Origin: JALYGK01 sp036259835
GTDB taxonomy: Bacteria > Actinomycetota > UBA4738
Length of the DNA: 20,700 nt
Assembly (NCBI GenBank): GCA_036259835.1
Contig: DATABA010000040.1
Location: 1-20,700, forward strand
Direction: 5' to 3'
The position numbers and the translations under genes were made by a program. The notes under the pieces are model-generated. The model did no database searches and was not told where the DNA came from. It was given only the letters and a program-made list of their open reading frames with translations. This document shows, piece by piece, positions 13,938 to 20,700 of this stretch. How positions within the stretch are numbered: the stretch's first letter is position 1; each line of letters begins with the position of its first letter.

Positions 13938-15229
13938 ACCAGGAACTGATTCAAGCGCTGAGAGAGCTGGAACGCGAGAAGGGCATCTCGTTCGAGACCA
14001 TCCTCGCCGGGCTCGAGGATGCGCTCGCTTCGGCGTACAAGTCATGGAAACGCGGCTTCGGCGTGGAAGAGGAACCGGACGGTACTCGAGCCAAGCTCGA
14101 CCCCGAGACCGGGGAGCTCCGCATGTGGGTCCAGACGCTCGACGAGGAGACGAGCGAAGTCACCTCCGAGACGGAGGTAGACGTTCCCGACGAGTTCATG
14201 GGCCGCATCGCCGCCCAAACCGCGAAGCACGTCATCTACCAGAAGCTTCGCGACGCCGAACGAGACATGACCTACGAGGAGTTCTCGGGGCGGGAGGGCG
14301 ACATCGTGACGGGGATCATCCAGCAGGACTCGCACCGGTACACGCTGCTCGACCTCGGCAAGGTTGAGGCGTTGCTGCCGCAGGCCGAACAAGTTCCATC
14401 CGAGCCGTACCGGCACGGGGAGCGGCTGAAGGCCTACATCGTCGAGGTGCGAAAGACCACGAAGGGACCGCAGATCGTCGTGTCTCGGACACACCCGGGG
14501 CTCCTTCGCAAGCTCTTCGAGCTGGAGGTTCCGGAGATCGCGCAGGGCCTCGTGGAGATCAAGGCCGTCGCGCGTGAGCCGGGGCACCGATCCAAGATCG
14601 CTGTGGTCTCGCACGAGCCCGGAGTCGACCCCGTCGGCGCGTGCGTCGGCGCGAAAGGCTCGCGCGTACGCCTGGTCGTGAACGAGCTCCGAGGCGAAAA
14701 GATCGACGTCGTCCAGTGGATTGACGATCCGTCGCGGTTCGTGGCGAACGCGCTGGCCCCAGCGAAGGTAAAAGAGGTCAGGGTGGACGAGACCACCGGG
14801 ACGGCACAGGTGATCGTTCCCGACTATCAGCTGTCGCTGGCGATCGGGAAAGAAGGACAGAACGCCCGCTTGGCCGCCAAGCTCACCGGCTACCGGATCG
14901 ATATCAAGAGCGAGTCGCAGATGGCCGACGAGGAACGGTCCCGTCGCGAACCGAAAGCTAAGAAGGAGCAGACTCCGGCCGCCGAAGCCGGCGCTCCATC
15001 TCCCGAGACCGTGTCCGAAGCCGGGCCGGCATCAGAAGAGCCTTCGGGAGACGGCTCGGCGCCGCTTCCCGAGGGTGAGGCCAGGATTCTCGAACAGGCC
15101 GCGGAAGCGCCCGAGGTCGAGGTGGCCGCGCCGGGCGACGCTTCCGTCCCGCAGGTACACGGCGGAGCGGCCGCGAAGGCCACCGCCGACGAGAGGGCCG
15201 AGCAGCCGGAGTCATCGCCCTCGGCCTGA
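13934..15229 (+). CDS. nusA: Transcription termination/antitermination factor NusA
   Basis: Binds RNA polymerase and nascent RNA, promoting pausing and hairpin-dependent termination or antitermination. The order is: N-terminal RNAP-binding domain (~1-125, ISFETILAGLEDALASAYK); S1 domain (~125-200, GDIVTGIIQQDSHRYTLLDL and VSRTHPGLLRKLFE); KH1 (GACVGAKGSRVRLVVNEL); and KH2 (LSLAIGKEGQNARLAAKLTG). After ~residue 335 comes an Ala/Glu/Pro-rich acidic tail of ~95 residues with no recognisable fold; the E. coli-type AR repeats are absent. GTG 13934 overlaps the rimP stop by 4 nt; an upstream GTG 13910 in frame lies inside rimP. It may act on its own operon through the terminator-like hairpin at 13426-13454 (inference). 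Confidence 0.95.
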   Translation: MNQELIQALRELEREKGISFETILAGLEDALASAYKSWKRGFGVEEEPDGTRAKLDPETGELRMWVQTLDEETSEVTSETEVDVPDEFMGRIAAQTAKHVIYQKLRDAERDMTYEEFSGREGDIVTGIIQQDSHRYTLLDLGKVEALLPQAEQVPSEPYRHGERLKAYIVEVRKTTKGPQIVVSRTHPGLLRKLFELEVPEIAQGLVEIKAVAREPGHRSKIAVVSHEPGVDPVGACVGAKGSRVRLVVNELRGEKIDVVQWIDDPSRFVANALAPAKVKEVRVDETTGTAQVIVPDYQLSLAIGKEGQNARLAAKLTGYRIDIKSESQMADEERSRREPKAKKEQTPAAEAGAPSPETVSEAGPASEEPSGDGSAPLPEGEARILEQAAEAPEVEVAAPGDASVPQVHGGAAAKATADERAEQPESSPSA

Positions 15230-15231
15230 AC

Positions 15232-15522
15232 GTGGCGCTCGAACGGCAGCCCGAACGGACCTGTGTTGGTTGCCGAAGGAAGGCTCCCAAGTCGGAGCTT
15301 CTGCGCATGGTTCGGCACGACGACGGTGACATCTCGGTCGATCCGAGTGCGAAGGCCCCCGGACGAGGCGCCTATGTGCACCCAACGGACGACTGCATCA
15401 GGACCGCTATTCGGACCCGTTCCGTCGCCAGGGCGCTGAGAACGCAAATTCTCGGCGACCGGACCGGTAGTCTTATCGAAGAAGTAATCAAGGCAAGGGA
15501 GAGCAGCCGTGCGGATCCATGA
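15232..15522 (+). CDS. ylxR: YlxR family protein (DUF448)
   Basis: Small nucleic-acid-binding protein commonly encoded between nusA and infB; homologues have been described as nucleoid-associated or as affecting RNase P, so the role is not settled. Residues ~8-25 carry the hallmark RTCVGCRRKAPKSELLRMV with the paired Cys, followed by GRGAYVHP. The 96-residue length is typical. It starts with GTG 15232, 2 nt after the nusA stop, and its end overlaps infB by 14 nt. Confidence 0.9.
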   Translation: MALERQPERTCVGCRRKAPKSELLRMVRHDDGDISVDPSAKAPGRGAYVHPTDDCIRTAIRTRSVARALRTQILGDRTGSLIEEVIKARESSRADP

Positions 15523-17620
15523 GCTGGCCAAAGAGCTGGGCGTTGCCAGCAAGGACATCCTGGCTTCGCTTCAGGAGATGGGGTACGAGGGGCGGACGGC
15601 GTCGTCGACCGTCCCCGAAGAAGCCGTACCCAGGATCCGCGCTGCCCGTGGAAAGGTGAAGCCCGGCAGTAAGCCCCGCACCGCCACGGCCGACCAGCTC
15701 CCAACCAGAAAGCCGCGAGAAAAGAACAAGGCCGAGGAGCCGGCCGGCGATGGACAGGTCGAGGCGGAGGTCGCCACGGCCGCGATCGAGGCGCCGCCGG
15801 AGGTTCCTCCGGAGCCCCCGGTGGGGCCGGCCGTTGAGGAAGCTGCACCGGCGCCCGCGGCGGCTCCCCCCGTGCGAGTAAGCCGGGGAGCGAGCCCTCA
15901 GGAGCTGGCCGAGAAGCTCGACACGACGCCGGCCGATGTCGTGAAGATCCTCCTTCAGGCCGGCGAGATGGTCTCCATTACGCAGTCGCTCGGCGACGGC
16001 GCCATCGAGCTGGTGGGAGCCGAGCTCGGACGGTCCATCGAGATCGGCAGCCCCGAGGAGGAGCTTGCCGAACCCGAGGAGGAGGAGGTCGACGAGAGCC
16101 GGCTCGAACCGCGGGCGCCAGTCGTCACCGTGATGGGGCACGTCGACCACGGCAAGACCTTGCTCCTGGACGCCATTCGCCGGACCGATGTGGTGGCAGG
16201 GGAGTTCGGGGGAATCACCCAGCACATCGGGGCGTACCAGGTCCAGCAGGACAGCCGGGCGGTGACGTTCATCGACACGCCAGGCCACGAGGCGTTCACC
16301 GCGATGCGGGCCCGAGGGGCGCAGGCGACCGACGTCGCGGTGCTGGTGGTCGCGGCGGACGACGGCGTGATGCCGCAGACCATCGAGGCCCTCAACCACG
16401 CGAAAGCAGCGGGCGTCCCCATCGTGGTGGCCGTCAACAAGATCGACAAGGAAGAGGCGGATCCGAACAGGGTTCGTCAGCAGCTCGTCGAGCACGGGCT
16501 GGTTCCGGTGGAGTGGGGTGGCGAGACCGAAGTCGTCGACGTCTCCGCAAAGACCGGACAGAATCTCGACAAGCTGCTCGAGACCATCGGCTTGGTCGCC
16601 GAGATCCAGGAGCTGAAGGCCGACCCCCACGGTCCAGCCCGCGGGACCACGCTTGAAGCCCACCTCGACAAGGGGCGAGGTCCTATCGCCACCGTCCTGG
16701 TCCAGCGAGGAACGCTGCGGCCGGGGGACGCCGTGATCTGCGGCATGGCGTACGGCAGGGTCCGGGCCATGATCGACGAACACGGCAGGCAGGTGAAGGA
16801 GGCTGGTCCCTCGAAGCCGGTCCAGGTCCTGGGGTGGTCACACGTGCCCGAGGCGGGAGACGACTTCCGCGTCGTGGCGGACGAACGCGAGGCCCGGCAC
16901 ATCGCCCAAGAGCGCGAGGCGAGGATGAGGGCGGCAGAGTTGGCTGCGACGCGCCCCACCGCTTCGCTCACCGATCTTCTGGTGCAGGCTCGGCAGGACG
17001 AGCTCCCCACGCTGAACGTGATCGTGAAGGCCGACGTGCAGGGATCGCTGGAAGCGATTGGCGACGCGCTGGAGAAGCTACCCCAGGATGAAGTTCGGAC
17101 CCAGATCGTTCACCGGGGTGTGGGCGGCATTACCGAGAACGATGTTTCGCTGGCCGCGGCGTCCAGGGCCGTGATCATCGGGTTCAACGTTCGTCCCGAC
17201 GTGCGCGCGCGTGAGGTCGCCGAGACCGAAGGCGTCGACATCCGCCTGTACCGGGTCATCTACCAACTGCTCGACGACATTCGGCAGGCCCTGTCGGGGA
17301 TGCTCGCGCCGGAAGAGCGCGAAACCGAGCTGGGAACCGCCGAGGTCCGTGCGTTGTTCCGAGTGCCGCGGCTCGGCGTGGTCGCGGGGTGCATGGTCAC
17401 CAACGGGACCATCCAGCGAGGCGCGCTGGCCAGGCTGGTTCGTGAAGGGACGATCATCTACACGGGCCGAATCGCCTCACTCCGCCGGTTCAAGGACGAC
17501 GTGCGGGAAGTCGCGGAGGGATTCGAATGCGGGATCGGCCTGGAGAACTACCAGGACGTGCATGAGGGCGATCTGATCGAGGCGTACGAGGTCCGCGAGA
17601 TCGCGCGGACGCTGGCCTAG
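15509..17620 (+). CDS. infB: Translation initiation factor IF-2
   Basis: GTPase that recruits initiator tRNA to the 30S subunit and promotes subunit joining. The N-terminal IF2_N-like helices (RIHELAKELGVASKDILASL) are followed by a Pro/Ala/Glu-rich linker (~50-125) and a second IF2_N-like segment (~130-190). The G domain has G1 GHVDHGKT at 210-217, G2 GGITQHIG, G3 DTPGHEAF, G4 NKID and G5 SAKTG. Domains II to IV follow, ending GDLIEAYEVREIA. At 703 residues it is shorter than many actinobacterial IF-2 proteins because the linker is short. GTG 15509 is preceded by an AGGGAG purine stretch ~7 nt upstream and lies within the last codons of ylxR, suggesting coupling. Confidence 0.96.
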   Translation: MRIHELAKELGVASKDILASLQEMGYEGRTASSTVPEEAVPRIRAARGKVKPGSKPRTATADQLPTRKPREKNKAEEPAGDGQVEAEVATAAIEAPPEVPPEPPVGPAVEEAAPAPAAAPPVRVSRGASPQELAEKLDTTPADVVKILLQAGEMVSITQSLGDGAIELVGAELGRSIEIGSPEEELAEPEEEEVDESRLEPRAPVVTVMGHVDHGKTLLLDAIRRTDVVAGEFGGITQHIGAYQVQQDSRAVTFIDTPGHEAFTAMRARGAQATDVAVLVVAADDGVMPQTIEALNHAKAAGVPIVVAVNKIDKEEADPNRVRQQLVEHGLVPVEWGGETEVVDVSAKTGQNLDKLLETIGLVAEIQELKADPHGPARGTTLEAHLDKGRGPIATVLVQRGTLRPGDAVICGMAYGRVRAMIDEHGRQVKEAGPSKPVQVLGWSHVPEAGDDFRVVADEREARHIAQEREARMRAAELAATRPTASLTDLLVQARQDELPTLNVIVKADVQGSLEAIGDALEKLPQDEVRTQIVHRGVGGITENDVSLAAASRAVIIGFNVRPDVRAREVAETEGVDIRLYRVIYQLLDDIRQALSGMLAPEERETELGTAEVRALFRVPRLGVVAGCMVTNGTIQRGALARLVREGTIIYTGRIASLRRFKDDVREVAEGFECGIGLENYQDVHEGDLIEAYEVREIARTLA

Positions 17621-17635
17621 CGATGGGGGAGGGAA

Positions 17636-17929
17636 ATGCTGGCGGCGCTGTGCAGGTTCGACCTCCGCATTCCCGGGTGCACGTCGCTCAAACAGAAGCG
17701 CCACGTGGTGAAGACGTTGACCGCGTCGCTTCGACAGAAGTTCAACGTGTCGGTGGCCGAGGTCGACCATCATGACCTGTGGCAGCGAACGACCATCGGA
17801 GTGGCTTCGGTCGCCGAGGAGGGCTACCACCTCAAGCGGGTGATGCATCAGGTGGAACGTCACATCGGGACGTTCCCCGCCATCGAGATGATCGACGCAG
17901 ATCTCTCGTTTCACGGGCCTGAAGATTGA
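17636..17929 (+). CDS. DUF503 / YlxP-like protein
   Basis: A 97-residue protein of the DUF503 family, recognised by LRIPGCTSLKQKRHVVKTL and FNVSVAEVDHHDLWQRTTIG. These small proteins are often encoded next to infB and rbfA; B. subtilis YlxP is in the same position. Their function is not established, but the placement suggests a link to ribosome assembly. ATG 17636 has a strong GGGGGAGGG a few bases upstream, 15 nt after the infB stop. Confidence 0.9.
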   Translation: MLAALCRFDLRIPGCTSLKQKRHVVKTLTASLRQKFNVSVAEVDHHDLWQRTTIGVASVAEEGYHLKRVMHQVERHIGTFPAIEMIDADLSFHGPED

Positions 17930-17942
17930 GCAAGACGTATTC

Positions 17943-17950
17943 AAGGAGGA
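17943..17950 (+). promoter_or_regulatory. Strong Shine-Dalgarno selecting the rbfA start
   Basis: AAGGAGGA is the strongest ribosome binding site in the window. It lies 7-8 nt before ATG 17958 (rbfA) and directly touches ATG 17951, which is in another frame and too close for normal initiation. The spacing therefore selects ATG 17958. Confidence 0.75.
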
Positions 17951-17957
17951 ATGACCG

Positions 17958-18341
17958 ATGGGTACAGGGGCTCGACCGGAGCGAGTCGCGGAGGAATTCC
18001 GGGAGATCCTCGCCGAAGAGATTCCCCAGCTGAAGGACCCGCGGGTGGGTTTCGTCACCGTGACCCGCGTCGAGGTCACGCCGGACCTTCGAAAGGCCAT
18101 CGTCTACTACACGGTGATGGGACAGGACAAGGATCATCGCCGAACCCGTGCGGGACTGAACTCGGCCAAGGCACACCTTCGAAGCGTGCTCGGCCAGCAA
18201 GTCCGCTTGAAGTTCACGCCCGATCTGGAGTTCGAGGAGGACGTGGGGCTAGCACAGGTCGAGCGGGTCACCGAGCTGTTGAAGCAGATCTCATCGAGCG
18301 GCGATTCGGAGACCTCGGGCGAAGGAAAGGCAGCCGAATGA
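17958..18341 (+). CDS. rbfA: Ribosome-binding factor A
   Basis: Single KH-domain protein that helps 30S maturation around 16S rRNA helix 1. The 127-residue protein has RVAEEFREILAEEIPQLKDPRVG, VTVTRVEVTPDLRKAIVYYTVMG and the C-terminal LRSVLGQQVRLKFTPDLEFEED, all family hallmarks. A short Ser/Glu/Gly tail of ~20 residues follows. Its TGA overlaps the nrnA ATG by 4 nt (ATGA). Confidence 0.94.
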   Translation: MGTGARPERVAEEFREILAEEIPQLKDPRVGFVTVTRVEVTPDLRKAIVYYTVMGQDKDHRRTRAGLNSAKAHLRSVLGQQVRLKFTPDLEFEEDVGLAQVERVTELLKQISSSGDSETSGEGKAAE

Positions 18342-19366
18342 TCCAGCCTGAAGCCGCGGCTCTCGTCAGCGAGACCGACGCCACGAAGCCGGCGGACGGC
18401 GAAGCGTTGAAGCGCGCAGGTGAAGCGCTCCGCGCGGCCACGAACGTCGCCCTCGCGTGCCACATCAATCCGGACCCTGACGCCATCGGCTCCATGCTCG
18501 GCCTCGCGCTCTGGCTGAAGTCGGAAAGGAAAGAGGTCGTTTGCTCGTGGGGTAACGATCCGCTGCAACGGCCCCGGTGGCTCTCGGTGCTATCGGGCTC
18601 GGACCTCATCGTCGAGCCACACTCGTTTCCGTCGAAACCGGAGGTCATGGTGGCGCTGGATACTGCCTCGGCGGACCGGCTCGGGCCGCTCGGCACCAAT
18701 GCGGAGGCTGCGGAGTGCGTGATCGTGATCGATCACCACAGGACCAATCCCGGATTCGGCTCGATCCTCGTGCTCGACCCGGATGCCTCGTCCACGTCCG
18801 AGATGGTCTTTCGGTTGATCCGATCTGCGGGAGGAACGCTGACCCCCGAAATCGCGGCGTGCCTCTACGCGGGGATCGTCACGGACACGGGCCGCTTCCA
18901 ATACGAATCGACCTCACCGGAGACCCACCGCGTCGCGGCGGAGCTTCGAAGCCTCGATTTCGATCACACGACGATCGCCCGGGCACTCTTCGAAGACATC
19001 TCGCTGTCCGCACTCCGCCTGTCCGCCATTGCCCTGGAGCGAGTGGTGCACGTTCCGGAGCTCAGTCTGGCCTGGACCTATGTCCTGCAGGCGGACCTCT
19101 CCGTGGACGGCGTCGACATGTCGGAGACAGATGACCTGATCGACTTCGTCCGCGTCGCACGCGAAGCCGACGTGACGTGCGTGATCAAGCAGCAGCGAGA
19201 CGGGAACTTCAAGGTGAGCCTCCGTTCGAAAGGAGACACGGACGTCGGGGCTGTGGCCAAAGCGTTCGGGGGCGGCGGTCACCGCCTGGCGGCGGGGTTC
19301 ACGTCGCATACCGGCGTCGCCGAGACCGTTCGACGGGTGGAGGAAGCGCTCCGCTCAGCCCGGTGA
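18338..19366 (+). CDS. nrnA: DHH/DHHA1 phosphoesterase, NrnA-like nanoRNase/pAp phosphatase
   Basis: Family members degrade 2-5-nt RNA oligomers, and many also hydrolyse pAp or cyclic dinucleotide products. The DHH domain shows metal-binding CHINPDPDAIGS (H42, D46, D48), VALDTASADRLG, the eponymous DHH in VIVIDHHRTN, and GIVTDTGRFQYESTSPET. The C-terminal DHHA1 domain ends in FGGGGHRLAAGF. The 342-residue length is typical. It overlaps rbfA and truB by 4 nt each, so the three are surely co-transcribed, the usual rbfA-nrnA-truB order in Gram-positive-type genomes. Substrate choice among nanoRNA, pAp and linear dinucleotides cannot be read from the sequence. The same frame is open back to 17951 through rbfA, which I regard as chance. 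Confidence 0.9.
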   Translation: MIQPEAAALVSETDATKPADGEALKRAGEALRAATNVALACHINPDPDAIGSMLGLALWLKSERKEVVCSWGNDPLQRPRWLSVLSGSDLIVEPHSFPSKPEVMVALDTASADRLGPLGTNAEAAECVIVIDHHRTNPGFGSILVLDPDASSTSEMVFRLIRSAGGTLTPEIAACLYAGIVTDTGRFQYESTSPETHRVAAELRSLDFDHTTIARALFEDISLSALRLSAIALERVVHVPELSLAWTYVLQADLSVDGVDMSETDDLIDFVRVAREADVTCVIKQQRDGNFKVSLRSKGDTDVGAVAKAFGGGGHRLAAGFTSHTGVAETVRRVEEALRSAR

Positions 19367-20250
19367 GGACGGACACGAGTCAGCCACCGCTGGCGCCGCA
19401 GGCAGCCCAGAGCGGACTGCTTTTGATCGACAAGCCTTCCGGCATCACGTCGCACGACGCTGTCGATCGCGTTCGCCGAGTCCTCGGCGTTCGGAAGGTC
19501 GGCCACGCCGGGACCCTCGACCCGTCCGCCACCGGGCTTCTCTTGATTGGTGTCGGCAGGGCGACGCGGCTGCTTCGGTTTCTGGGCGACCTGCCCAAGA
19601 CGTACGAAGGGACCGGAGTGCTCGGCGTGGAGACGACGACGCTCGACGCTGAAGGCGAAGTGGTTCGCGAGTCGTCCGTCGAGGTGACCGAGTCTGCGCT
19701 GAGGGAAGCCCTGGCCGGCTTCATCGGTCGACTCGAGCAAGTGCCGCCTGCCTATTCGGCGGTGAAGGTTGGAGGAGAGAAGCTCTACCGAGCGGCGAGA
19801 GCCGGCCGGACGGTTGAGGCGGCGCCACGCTCGGTCGAAGTCTTTGCGTTCGATCTCGCTGGCTTCATCTCCCCGCGCTTCGAGTTCGCGGTGCGCTGTT
19901 CGTCGGGGACCTACGTTCGGTCGCTCGTTGCCGACGTGGGCGCTCGGCTCAGATGCGGGGCGCACCTCGCGAGCTTGCGCCGAACGGCGATCGGCCCGTT
20001 CTCGGTCGAGGAGGCGGTGAGTCCTGATGAACCCAGACCGCTCCTACCGTTGGAACGCGCGGTGGAACACCTGCCGTCGTTGACCCTTCAGGAGGACGAG
20101 GCGAAGGCTGCGGTTCATGGCCAGTGCCTGGGGCCAACGGGAATCGCAGGTCCCTATCGAGCCATTGGACCGGACGGCCGCCTCATCGGGATCTACCGCG
20201 ACACCGGGGCAAAGGCCTGCCCCGACGTCATCCTCGCCCCGCCTGCATGA
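19363..20250 (+). CDS. truB: tRNA pseudouridine-55 synthase
   Basis: Makes pseudouridine 55 in the T-loop of tRNAs. The protein (295 residues) has GLLLIDKPSGITSHDAV and the catalytic motif GHAGTLDPSATG with nucleophile D53. It also has TYEGTGVLGVETTTLDAEG, VPPAYSAVKVGGEKLYRAAR and RCSSGTYVRSLVADVG. A C-terminal region of ~70 residues includes IGPDGRLIGIYR, in keeping with a small PUA-like domain. GTG 19363 overlaps the nrnA stop (GTGA). The closest purine stretch, GGAGGA near 19340, is too far for a standard ribosome binding site, so translation likely depends on coupling. Confidence 0.95.
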   Translation: MRTDTSQPPLAPQAAQSGLLLIDKPSGITSHDAVDRVRRVLGVRKVGHAGTLDPSATGLLLIGVGRATRLLRFLGDLPKTYEGTGVLGVETTTLDAEGEVVRESSVEVTESALREALAGFIGRLEQVPPAYSAVKVGGEKLYRAARAGRTVEAAPRSVEVFAFDLAGFISPRFEFAVRCSSGTYVRSLVADVGARLRCGAHLASLRRTAIGPFSVEEAVSPDEPRPLLPLERAVEHLPSLTLQEDEAKAAVHGQCLGPTGIAGPYRAIGPDGRLIGIYRDTGAKACPDVILAPPA

Positions 20251-20274
20251 CGCTGGGCGGCGAGATCCATCTTG

Positions 20275-20280
20275 TACCCT
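20275..20280 (+). promoter_or_regulatory. Possible -10 box just upstream of ribF
   Basis: TACCCT ends 7 nt before ATG 20288 in the 37-bp truB-ribF spacer; there is no Shine-Dalgarno sequence near this ATG. The spacing fits a leaderless ribF transcript separate from the truB operon. No -35 match. Confidence 0.35.
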
Positions 20281-20287
20281 CCGGGCC

Positions 20288-20700
20288 ATGGAGGTCGTTC
20301 GGGGGATCGAATCCGGCTCCATAGACGTCGAAAAAACCGCCGTGACCATCGGGTTCTTCGACGGTGTCCATCGCGGGCATCAGGCCGTGATCGGGCGCGC
20401 CGTGGATGTGGCGAATCGCGAGGGGTGGACATCGGTCGCCGTGACGTTCGACCGGCATCCGCGCGAGGTTCTGACACCCGGAAGCGTCCCTCCGTTGCTG
20501 ACGACGCTCGAACGCAAGGCCGCGCTCATCGAGCAGATCGGCGTGACGACGCTGGTCGTACTGGAGTTCACCGAGGAGTTTTCGCGCTGGTCACCGGAGG
20601 AGTTCGTGGCAAAGGTGCTGGTGGAACGACTCAGGATCGCCCACGCGGTGGTCGGTTCGAATTTCACGTTCGGCCACAAGGCGAAGGGGAACCTGGCCGT
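20288..20700 (+). CDS. ribF: Bifunctional riboflavin kinase/FAD synthetase, 5' part (cut by window end)
   Basis: Makes FMN from riboflavin and then FAD. Only the first 137 codons are present, covering most of the N-terminal FAD synthetase (nucleotidyltransferase) domain; the reading frame is open at the window edge. The nucleotide-binding loop GFFDGVHRGHQAVI is at residues 22-35 and is followed by AVTFDRHPREVL. The later family motif VVGSNFTFGHKAKGN lies at the edge. The flavokinase domain would lie beyond the window. ATG 20288 is the only start that precedes the motif at the usual distance. The truB-ribF order is standard. Confidence 0.93.
   Translation, partial: MEVVRGIESGSIDVEKTAVTIGFFDGVHRGHQAVIGRAVDVANREGWTSVAVTFDRHPREVLTPGSVPPLLTTLERKAALIEQIGVTTLVVLEFTEEFSRWSPEEFVAKVLVERLRIAHAVVGSNFTFGHKAKGNLA

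Noticed and set aside
17951..19366. 471-residue frame starting at ATG 17951 that runs through rbfA in another frame and continues as nrnA
   Set aside because: The first ~129 residues are Gly/Arg-rich with no family match; the AAGGAGGA touches ATG 17951 but is ideally spaced for ATG 17958 (rbfA). nrnA begins normally at ATG 18338.
1..20700. CRISPR arrays, insertion sequences, prophage genes, tRNA or rRNA genes, toxin-antitoxin pairs
   Set aside because: I looked for regularly spaced repeats, transposase-like motifs, terminal inverted repeats and tRNA-like cloverleaves in the spacers and saw none; almost all the DNA is explained by conserved housekeeping genes.

Overview
The window is a GC-rich bacterial chromosome segment, nearly all on the + strand and densely packed. 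It looks like a member of the Actinomycetota or a deep-branching relative. The evidence is the gene order tsf-pyrH-frr-cdsA-dxr-rseP-ispG-proS followed by rimP-nusA-ylxR-infB-DUF503-rbfA-nrnA-truB-ribF, the frequent GTG starts, the MEP isoprenoid genes embedded in a translation cluster, and AT-poor promoters with TANNNT-like -10 boxes. Class-level placement is not possible from what I can see, and Chloroflexota-like lineages are not excluded.

Region 1 (106-6091): elongation factor Ts (a short form), UMP kinase, ribosome recycling factor, a CDP-diacylglycerol synthase with an unusual ~220-residue acidic N-terminal extension, DXP reductoisomerase and a site-2 protease of the RseP family. Region 2 (6204-8344): an OmpR-type response regulator and its membrane histidine kinase, sitting between rseP and ispG. 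Region 3 (8358-13356): ispG, a cyclopropane-fatty-acid synthase-like methyltransferase with no normal start codon at its expected N-terminus, a GrpB/UPF0157 gene on the - strand (the only reversed gene), prolyl-tRNA synthetase and a small uncharacterised protein. Region 4 (13357-20700): a promoter plus terminator-like leader, then the rimP-nusA-ylxR-infB-DUF503-rbfA-nrnA-truB cluster with stop/start overlaps, and the 5' part of ribF running off the window.

Functionally the window joins translation (EF-Ts, RRF, IF-2, ProRS), ribosome maturation (RimP, RbfA), transcription elongation/termination (NusA), RNA turnover and modification (NrnA, TruB), and envelope/lipid synthesis (CdsA, Dxr, IspG, Cfa, RseP, two-component system). 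Most of it is conserved housekeeping content. I found no CRISPR array, transposon, prophage, tRNA or rRNA, and no clear undescribed multi-gene system. The points most worth following up are the rimP-nusA leader, the CdsA extension, the cfa start anomaly, the small protein before rimP, and the pattern of likely leaderless promoters. All identifications are from reading motifs; no database search was run.
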